Shown: positions 1 through 4,913 of the stretch, piece by piece | Position numbering within the stretch: position 1 is the first letter of the stretch | How the letters are laid out: each line of letters begins with the position of its first letter | Assembly (NCBI GenBank): GCA_013815535.1 | Contig: JACDGC010000295.1 | Span: 1-5,523 of the forward strand | DNA length: 5,523 nucleotides | DNA from: Ktedonobacterales bacterium | GTDB lineage: Bacteria; Chloroflexota; Ktedonobacteria; Ktedonobacterales; JACDGC01 | Direction of reading: 5' to 3' | Made by a program: the position numbers and the translations under genes | Notes under the pieces: generated by a model | What the model saw: only the letters and a program-made list of their open reading frames with translations | Databases searched by the model: none | What the model was told of the DNA's origin: nothing

Positions 1-1868
1 GGTGTAGGGGGGGGCGTGCCCGTCCCCAGATTCGTCAAATAGCCGATCAGCGCGCGCCCATGCATGCTGCCGATGCCCGAGGCACGGTCGAAGCCCAGCG
101 CCGCTGCGTAGCCTGGCGTAAAGGCCGGGAAGCTGTTGTTGCCTGTGGTGACATCATGGAAGGTCGGCGTGCCAGAGGTCGCCCCACTGACACCCTGCGC
201 GTAGTCCACATATGTTGTGCCGCCGCGCACGATGCCACCTTGCCCATTCGCATCCGCGCCATACAGATTGTAGAGCGCGGGGGTGATGAGGCCCACACGG
301 CTGCCGAGCATGCCATTGGCCAGCGTCGCCAGCGCGGCCCACAGGGGCGCCGCCGCTGAGGTGCCGCCAACGGTGAGCCACCCGATCCCGCCACAGCCAT
401 TGCGCTCGGTGCAATAGATGGCATAGCCCGTGTTGGGGTCGGCATCTGCCGTCACGTCGGGCAATGCGCGGCCCACGCTGGTGCTGGGGGTTGCCAGTGA
501 TTGGGCCTGCCATGCGGGGCTTTGCCAGACCACGCTGGTGCCCCCACCACCCGCCGCGAAGGTGCCATCGGGACTGTTGTTCCAAATGGCCTCGCTGCCA
601 TAGGTGCCCCCTGCGCCTGTTTGCAGCGCGGTGCCGCCCACCGCGATCACGTTCGGGTTCGCGGAGGGGTCGTCCGCGCTAAGGGATTGATCGCCTTGGC
701 CAGTGCCATCGTTGGGCAAGCAATCATACGCGCCCGTGTCGCCCGCCGCGACGTAGACGCCCTGGCCCTGCGCCACCATCTGTTGGAAAATGACGTTTTC
801 GGCGTTGGCCTGGCCACTGTCGAGATTCCCCTCACATCCCCCCCAACTGACGCTGACGGTGCCATCGCGGTTATCGTTGGCAATGGCGGCAAAGAGGTCC
901 AGCCAGCCAGCCCCCGTGTTGGGGGCCTCATAGACATCCATCCCGGACATGCCGGGGGCCAGACCCAGCGCGATCTCGATATCCAGTTCCACCTCGACGG
1001 CGGCGTCGCCAGCGGGCAGGGCCGTTCTGGCGTCGACGGGGCGCACCTGCACGAGCGTGTTGGTGTTCACCCCCGGCACGAAACACTTGGCAAAAGCGCT
1101 GATGTCGGCGGGGATGTAGCCATCCAGTTCCACCAGCGCCATGCGGGCAGAGTGGGCCGCAGCAGCCGTGGGGAACTCATACGCTTTGGCGAGTTGCGCG
1201 GGAATGAAGGAGCTGTTGCTTGCCGTGGGACAACTCGTGGCGTTGGTCCGCACTGGCCCATGCTTATCCTTTGGCAAGACATGCTGCGAATGTGCGCGAG
1301 GGGCACTGTCGAGCCCCGTGACAGCCAGAATGTTGGGGGCGAGTGCGGCGGGTACCCCAATGGCATCGGCATTGCCAAAGAAGGCCGTGCCATCTTTCCC
1401 CAGATATTGCCACAGGTGCACGCCGAAGGTTGCCTGAGCCTCCGCCGCTGTGCCCGTGGCACTGATGAAAAGGCCGCCGCTGTTTTCCCGCGTGACGTGC
1501 CAGCCATTGCTGCTCAGCCACGCGCGCACGGCGCTCACCTCTGCTGGGGCAGGCGCGAAGGCCGCACCGAAGGTGGCGGGCGTCAGAAAATGCCGAAAGA
1601 GGGGATTCCCCGGCGTGACGACCGCCGTGGTGAAGCGTGCCAGCGCGGCGGCATCGCGCGAGCGCAGGGCCACCGTGATGGCCAGTGGCGTCGTAGTTGC
1701 CAAGGGGGCACCACTGGTGGCCCCTTTGACCGCAGCGGGGACACTCTGGGGCAGCGTCACTCGACCCACTGCGGCAGTGGTGTGGGTTGCCAATGCATGG
1801 CCGATCAATGCCAGGGCCAGGGCAGTCGCGCCCGCCAGCCCCATAAAATAGCGCGTGGTGCGTCGCAT
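1..1868 (-). CDS. Secreted sedolisin (S53 serine-carboxyl peptidase, kumamolisin-like), C-terminus cut by window edge
   Basis: The minus strand is open from an ATG at 1866-1868 to the window edge, giving 622 visible residues without a stop. Residues 1-27 form a signal peptide: basic MRRTTR, a hydrophobic stretch, then an ALA site near 25-27. Residues about 40-190 match the pro-kumamolisin activation domain (PLAITVALRS at 61-70; FRHFLTP at 91-97). The catalytic domain, about 205-612, has the sedolisin residues: Glu292 and Asp296 in VEVELDIE, the oxyanion-hole Asp377 in AAGDTG, and Ser504 in GGTSAAAP. A C-terminal calcium-site pattern is present (FHDVT 570-574; GFDRASGIGS 592-601). Cysteines 213, 262, 345, 383, 486 and 492 suggest three disulfides (inference). 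Family members are secreted endopeptidases, usually active at acid pH, that release their own prodomain. The Pro/Thr-rich end (from about 614) suggests a linker to an unseen extension. AGGAG at 1880-1884 lies 11 nt before the ATG. No functional tie to the divergent nuo genes is apparent. Confidence 0.95.
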   Translation of the reverse strand, partial: MRRTTRYFMGLAGATALALALIGHALATHTTAAVGRVTLPQSVPAAVKGATSGAPLATTTPLAITVALRSRDAAALARFTTAVVTPGNPLFRHFLTPATFGAAFAPAPAEVSAVRAWLSSNGWHVTRENSGGLFISATGTAAEAQATFGVHLWQYLGKDGTAFFGNADAIGVPAALAPNILAVTGLDSAPRAHSQHVLPKDKHGPVRTNATSCPTASNSSFIPAQLAKAYEFPTAAAAHSARMALVELDGYIPADISAFAKCFVPGVNTNTLVQVRPVDARTALPAGDAAVEVELDIEIALGLAPGMSGMDVYEAPNTGAGWLDLFAAIANDNRDGTVSVSWGGCEGNLDSGQANAENVIFQQMVAQGQGVYVAAGDTGAYDCLPNDGTGQGDQSLSADDPSANPNVIAVGGTALQTGAGGTYGSEAIWNNSPDGTFAAGGGGTSVVWQSPAWQAQSLATPSTSVGRALPDVTADADPNTGYAIYCTERNGCGGIGWLTVGGTSAAAPLWAALATLANGMLGSRVGLITPALYNLYGADANGQGGIVRGGTTYVDYAQGVSGATSGTPTFHDVTTGNNSFPAFTPGYAAALGFDRASGIGSMHGRALIGYLTNLGTGTPPPT

Positions 1869-1948
1869 GCCGATTCTGTCTCCTGCACGATGATAGAGGG
1901 GATACTTCCCTGGTTTCACTTTACTTGCACGCATAAGGGCCGAAAGCT

Positions 1949-1982
1949 CCCACCCAGCGGGGCCACGGACACGCCGGGTGGG
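1949..1982. repeat. GC-rich inverted repeat (11-bp arms, one mismatch)
   Basis: CCCACCCAGCG (1949-1959) can pair with CGCCGGGTGGG (1972-1982) with a single A-C mismatch across a 12-nt loop. It lies about 80 nt upstream of the sedolisin start and about 250 nt upstream of nuoB. There is no T-run beside it, so it is not a standard intrinsic terminator, and neither flanking gene ends here. It could be an operator or a structured 5' leader. The role is unknown. Confidence 0.5.
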
Positions 1983-2002
1983 GACCATGGACGCTTGCGC
2001 TA

Positions 2003-2020
2003 GCGCGGTGTGCACCGCGC
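2003..2020. promoter_or_regulatory. Palindrome, candidate operator
   Basis: GCGCGGTG (2003-2010) and CACCGCGC (2013-2020) are perfect inverted repeats separated by TG. The compact dyad lies in the divergent intergenic region, about 210 nt upstream of the nuoB start and 135 nt upstream of the sedolisin start. The shape suits binding of a dimeric regulator. GC-rich sequence makes such dyads fairly common, so the regulatory role is an inference. Confidence 0.35.
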
Positions 2021-2176
2021 ATCATCGCCAATGGCAAGTTGGCGGCATCTGTTGCATTGGGGGGCTCGCTCAGTGGTGGCATTCCCAAGGCTCCACCGCC
2101 AAAGGCGCGTTGGATTCGGTGATGGGCTGGTTGGGGCAGACGAGCAGGACTTGCGGCGGCATCTGGGCGCGGGGCG

Positions 2177-2185
2177 TGCTATACT
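2177..2185 (+). promoter_or_regulatory. Extended -10 promoter element for the nuo operon
   Basis: TGCTATACT fits the extended -10 pattern TGnTATAnT, with hexamer TATACT at 2180-2185. It is a short AT-rich island in GC-rich surroundings. No good -35 lies 16-18 nt upstream (TTGCGG at 2151-2156 is too far), as is typical when the extended -10 compensates. Transcription would start near 2192, leaving a 5' leader of about 40 nt before nuoB. Confidence 0.5.
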
Positions 2186-2217
2186 ATAGGGGAAGCAATA
2201 GCAAGTTTTCCCGCTGT

Positions 2218-2223
2218 GAGGAG
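2218..2223 (+). promoter_or_regulatory. Ribosome binding site of nuoB
   Basis: GAGGAG lies 8 nt upstream of the ATG at 2232 and supports that start. A second purine-rich run, AAGGA (2225-2229), lies too close to the ATG to be the main site. Confidence 0.75.
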
Positions 2224-2231
2224 CAAGGACC

Positions 2232-2795
2232 ATGACCGCACCAACCAATTCGGGCGGCAAAAAGGGTGGTTTCATCTACCCTCAAACGCCCGCCGAATAC
2301 GTCGCAGGTCAGCAAGAGGCGAATGTGGTGATGACCAACCTCGCCGATATGCTGACTTGGGCACAAAACTTCGCACGCAGTCGCTCGATCTGGCCGCTGG
2401 GCTATGGCCTTGCCTGCTGTGCCATCGAGATGATTGCCGCCGCGCAGTCGCACTACGACCTCAGCCGTTGGGGGTCAGAAGTCTTCCGTTCCAGCCCACG
2501 TCAGGCCGACCTGATGATCGTCGCGGGCACGGTCTGCACGAAGATGGCCCCCCGCCTGGTGCGCCTCTACGAGCAGATGCCCGATCCTAAGTGGGTGCTG
2601 TCGATGGGCCAGTGTGCCAACAGTGGCGGCGAATTCTATGACAGCTACTACACGGTGCAGGGTGTCGATATGCTGGTGCCGGTGGATGTGTATGTGCCCG
2701 GCTGCCCGCCGCGCCCCGAGCAACTGATCGAGGGCATCCTCAAGCTGCGCGAGAAGATCGAGAAGCAGGGCCTGAAGATCAAGGGTGAGGCATAA
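2232..2795 (+). CDS. nuoB: NADH-quinone oxidoreductase subunit B (NuoB, N2-cluster subunit)
   Basis: This 187-residue protein is a clear complex I NuoB (PSST) homologue. In the family this subunit holds the [4Fe-4S] cluster N2, the last carrier before quinone, at the junction of the peripheral and membrane arms. The cluster ligands are visible: the tandem Cys62-Cys63 (GLACCAIEM), Cys128 (SMGQCANSGG) and Cys158 (YVPGCPPRPE). Other family hallmarks are FRSSPRQADLMIVAGT (85-100), KMAP (104-107) and PVDVYVPG (150-157). The residues around the CC pair and GCPPRPE fit complex I better than a NiFe-hydrogenase small subunit. The length is normal, and the N-terminus (1-35) is a variable extension. An extra cysteine, Cys102, follows the GTV motif. 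It is the first gene of the operon, and nuoA, which usually precedes it, is absent. The next gene starts 3 nt after the stop. Confidence 0.96.
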   Translation: MTAPTNSGGKKGGFIYPQTPAEYVAGQQEANVVMTNLADMLTWAQNFARSRSIWPLGYGLACCAIEMIAAAQSHYDLSRWGSEVFRSSPRQADLMIVAGTVCTKMAPRLVRLYEQMPDPKWVLSMGQCANSGGEFYDSYYTVQGVDMLVPVDVYVPGCPPRPEQLIEGILKLREKIEKQGLKIKGEA

Positions 2796-2798
2796 CGC

Positions 2799-3485
2799 AT
2801 GCGTGGAATCCTGCAAGGCATGGGTCTGACGTTGCGCCACTTGGGGCGACCCAAAGTGACGCGCCTCTACCCCTATGAGAAGCCGCGCTTGCCAGCCCGC
2901 AGCCGTGGCTTGATCCAGTTGATCCAAGAAGATAACCAGGCGACGCCCTTCAATCTGAAATGCGAAGCATGTTTGTTGTGTGAAAAAGCGTGCCCCCCGC
3001 GCGCCATCACCATTGAGTTTCGCCCGACATATCGCTTCCGCCGCCGTCCCTACTTCTCGGAACGTGCCAAAGCGGCCTTCTATACGCCGCGCATCTCGGA
3101 ATACGCGGTGAATTATCCGCAGCGCCCCCAGGCGGCAGTGGTGCAAACGCCCACCACGGTGGAACTCGAAGCCCCCTCGGATCTGGCGCATGTGGACGCG
3201 ATTTTGGTGCGCTCATCCTTGGAAGGGCGCGACTTGACCTCGATGCTCAACGAGGTGATGCAGGCGTATGATGGCATGCCGCTGGCGGTGGCACGACGCA
3301 TCGTCGAGGTGCGTGGCATCGACCTGAGCGACCTCTTTGGCATCGTCACCGCGTCGCCCTATTTCAAGCCCGCCAAGCCCAAGACACAGGGCATCCTGCG
3401 CGATGATCAACCGCCACGCGGTCCCTCGGCAGCGACACGCGGCAAATACGCCGACATCAACCACCGGAGGGGTCCGAATGCCTGA
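2799..3485 (+). CDS. nuoI: NuoI-like ferredoxin subunit with one 4Fe-4S motif, joined to a NuoE-like helical domain
   Basis: The 228-residue product begins like NuoI: GMGLTLRHL (7-15), TRLYPYEKP (21-29), LPARSRG (31-37), then CEACLLCEKACP with Cys55, 58, 61 and 65. Canonical NuoI has a second CxxCxxCxxxCP motif some 30-40 residues later (clusters N6a and N6b). Here residues 70-115 are basic and aromatic, without cysteine, and these four are the only cysteines in the protein. Residues about 134-192 instead resemble the N-terminal helical domain of NuoE/HydC: LTSMLNEVMQAYDGMP (146-161) and DLFGIVTASPYF (178-189), parallel to the family pattern L..iLq..q..yGyiP ... vyGvatFY..F. The thioredoxin-like [2Fe-2S] domain of NuoE is missing. 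The tail (from 195) is polar and probably disordered. GGTGAGG (2784-2790) lies 8 nt before the ATG. It probably relays electrons between the NuoF-like and NuoB subunits (inference). Confidence 0.88.
   Translation: MRGILQGMGLTLRHLGRPKVTRLYPYEKPRLPARSRGLIQLIQEDNQATPFNLKCEACLLCEKACPPRAITIEFRPTYRFRRRPYFSERAKAAFYTPRISEYAVNYPQRPQAAVVQTPTTVELEAPSDLAHVDAILVRSSLEGRDLTSMLNEVMQAYDGMPLAVARRIVEVRGIDLSDLFGIVTASPYFKPAKPKTQGILRDDQPPRGPSAATRGKYADINHRRGPNA
3466..3472 (+). promoter_or_regulatory. Strong Shine-Dalgarno setting the nuoF start
   Basis: GGAGGGG lies inside the end of the nuoI-like gene, 5 nt upstream of the ATG at 3478. It supports this start over an in-frame ATG at 3337, which would overlap the nuoI-like gene by about 150 nt and add residues unlike any NuoF N-terminus. 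Confidence 0.8.
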
Positions 3486-4767
3486 CGCTAACGGACGCGC
3501 CATTGGGCCTTCAACCGCTTCTCTCGCGGATTATCAAAATGCGCGCGGATTCGCCGCGCTGCAAACGCTGCGCGGCCAGGGCGCCCAGGCCGCAGCCAAC
3601 GTCATCAGCGCGGCACAGCAGGCGCGCTTGCGCGGGCGTGGCGGCGCGGGCATGCTGACGGCGAATAAATGGCAGACGGTGCGTGATGCCGTCGCTAAAC
3701 GCGGCGGCCCTGCCTTCCTCGTCTGTAATGCGTATGATGCTGACCCACAGTCGCTCATTTCCACCACGCTGGTCGCCAGCCAGCCCTTCATGGTGCTAGA
3801 GGGCGTGATGCTGGCGGCGATTGCCGTCGGCGCACGCGAAGCCTATATCTATCTGCGCTCGGGCAACACCGCTGGCCATACCGCGCTGAATGCGGCGTTG
3901 GATCAAGCGCGCAGCGCGAATATCCTCAGCGACCTCATCATCAATGTCGTAGGCGTCGAAGTCGGTTTCATGGGCGGTGAGGAATCGACCATGCTGGAGG
4001 TCATCAAAGGCCGTCGGGCCATGGCCCAGCAGCGCCCACCTTACCCCGCGCAATCGGGGCTGAGCGAACTGCCCACCGCCGTCGCGAATGTCGAGACGCT
4101 GGTGAGCTTGGTTGGTGCGGTGCGCGACCCTGCGGCTTTTGCCAAGACGGGCACAGCGGCCTCGGCGGGCACCAAGCTCTTTTCGGTCTATGATGCCGCT
4201 GGCAATGGCACGCTGGTGGAGCAGCCCTTTGGGGCGACCATTGCGGCCATCGTGAAGGCGGCGGGGCTGACCATCACGGCGGATTCCGCGCGTGGCATCT
4301 TGGTGGGCGGGCCAGAGGGCGGCGTTTTGCCTCCCGCGCAGTGGAACACGCCTTTCGACTTTGAGCCGCTGCAAGCAGCGGGCGCGATTGTCGGGTCAGG
4401 CACCATCCAGGTGCTGGGGCCGCAGACGTGCATGGTGGACTGGGCGCGCGAGCGCACGGCCTATCTGACGCACGAATCGTGCGGCAAGTGCATCCCGTGT
4501 CGCAGCGGCACCAAGCGCATCGAGGGTATGCTAGCGGGCATCATGAGCGATGTCGGCACCAGCGGCGACCTCGATCTGTTGAACGAATTCGCCGACTACG
4601 TGCCGGATGGTTCGCTGTGCGGCTTCGGTTGGAACGCGACGAATCCGCTCAAGACGGCGATGCGCTATTACGCCGACGACTTCCAAAAACACCTGCGTGG
4701 CGAATGCCCCACTGGCACCTGCGTGCCTGTGCGGACCCATCGCTTCGCCAAGAAGGGCGTGCTATAG
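3478..4767 (+). CDS. nuoF: NuoF-like FMN/NAD(H) flavoprotein subunit with N3-type 4Fe-4S site
   Basis: The 429-residue product matches NuoF/HydB. In the family this subunit takes electrons from NADH via FMN and passes them to [4Fe-4S] cluster N3. The FMN-loop motif is recognisable as LRGRGGAGMLTANKW (51-65). The nucleotide-site motif, usually NxDExEPGT..KDR, reads NAYDADPQSL (84-93): acidic residues are kept as Asp, but the following KDR is lost. GGEES (166-170) replaces the usual CGEET. The middle region keeps LPTAVANVETL (198-208) and GTKLFSV (231-237). The cluster motif ESCGKCIPCRSGT (333-345) supplies Cys335, 338 and 341, with Cys381 in SLCGFG as fourth ligand. The C-terminus carries CPTGTC (410-415), like the CPAGVC motif that I recall from HydB-type proteins, but no ferredoxin domain follows. 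The gene overlaps the nuoI-like gene by 8 nt, implying coupled translation. No separate nuoE is present. Confidence 0.92.
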   Translation: MPDANGRAIGPSTASLADYQNARGFAALQTLRGQGAQAAANVISAAQQARLRGRGGAGMLTANKWQTVRDAVAKRGGPAFLVCNAYDADPQSLISTTLVASQPFMVLEGVMLAAIAVGAREAYIYLRSGNTAGHTALNAALDQARSANILSDLIINVVGVEVGFMGGEESTMLEVIKGRRAMAQQRPPYPAQSGLSELPTAVANVETLVSLVGAVRDPAAFAKTGTAASAGTKLFSVYDAAGNGTLVEQPFGATIAAIVKAAGLTITADSARGILVGGPEGGVLPPAQWNTPFDFEPLQAAGAIVGSGTIQVLGPQTCMVDWARERTAYLTHESCGKCIPCRSGTKRIEGMLAGIMSDVGTSGDLDLLNEFADYVPDGSLCGFGWNATNPLKTAMRYYADDFQKHLRGECPTGTCVPVRTHRFAKKGVL

Positions 4768-4868
4768 GACGTCCACCCCCCGCCCCACCTCTGCGGATGG
4801 CGCGGGGAGACAGCGTAGGGATACGCATGAGCACTTGTTACGACTTGCACACAGGCTGAACATCTCGC

Positions 4869-4882
4869 GCGGATTCATCCGC
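4869..4882. promoter_or_regulatory. Palindrome upstream of the GltD-type fusion gene
   Basis: GCGGAT (4869-4874) and ATCCGC (4877-4882) are perfect arms around TC, ending 31 nt before the next start codon. With its flanks, the site resembles the palindrome at 2003-2020: both read GCGCGG, six bases, then CCGC. It could be an operator or a small hairpin; the evidence is only the symmetry and the position. Confidence 0.3.
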
Positions 4883-4898
4883 CCATCCTTCCCTTGCT

Positions 4899-4905
4899 AG
4901 AAGGA
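4899..4905 (+). promoter_or_regulatory. Ribosome binding site of the [2Fe-2S]/GltD-type gene
   Basis: AGAAGGA lies 8 nt upstream of the ATG at 4914 and fixes that start despite the long gap after nuoF. Confidence 0.75.
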
Positions 4906-4913
4906 CACCATCT

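Larger units (their letters stand above)
1869..2231. other. Divergent intergenic region (363 nt) between the sedolisin and nuoB genes
   Basis: No convincing gene is seen here. The region holds a GC-rich hairpin (1949-1982), an 18-bp palindrome (2003-2020), a smaller inverted repeat (CGCCAA at 2026-2031 with TTGGCG at 2039-2044), and an extended -10 element facing nuoB (2177-2185). On the minus strand the only -10-like hexamer close to the sedolisin start is TATCAT (plus-strand 1890-1895), without a good -35. The sedolisin promoter is therefore not resolved. The region must carry start signals for both divergent units. Confidence 0.7.
4768..4913 (+). other. Intergenic gap (146 nt) with palindrome and possible 10-codon leader ORF
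   Basis: This is the only real gap in the operon. CCCCGC (4778-4783) and GCGGGG (4802-4807) could form a weak stem, but there is no T-run, so I see no terminator. At 4827-4859 an ORF of ten codons (MSTCYDLHTG) has a possible ribosome site AGGGA just upstream. A perfect dyad, GCGGATTCATCCGC, occupies 4869-4882. No convincing promoter was found. Readthrough from nuoF seems likely, perhaps with local regulation. Confidence 0.5.

Noticed and set aside
501..2003. Plus-strand open frame of 500 codons
   Set aside because: It lies antisense to the sedolisin gene. The minus-strand product has a signal peptide, prodomain and complete catalytic residues, while this translation shows no recognisable domain and has a shadow-like composition.
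1978..2235. Plus-strand open frame of 85 codons in the divergent intergenic region
   Set aside because: It runs through the likely nuoB promoter and ribosome site and past the nuoB start, and has no recognisable domain.
2475..3191. Minus-strand open frame of 238 codons
   Set aside because: It is antisense to nuoB and the nuoI-like gene, which have clear family motifs. It is a by-product of GC-rich codon use and matches nothing I recognise.
3337..3477. Upstream extension of nuoF to an ATG at 3337
   Set aside because: It would overlap the nuoI-like gene by about 150 nt and add residues unlike NuoF. The strong GGAGGGG before 3478 and the match of residues 18 onward to the NuoF N-terminus favour 3478.
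3796..4374. Minus-strand open frame of 192 codons
   Set aside because: It is antisense to the nuoF-like gene, without a recognisable domain or ribosome site.
4778..4807. Intrinsic terminator after nuoF
   Set aside because: The possible stem has only six pairs, an 18-nt loop and no T-run, so termination is not supported.
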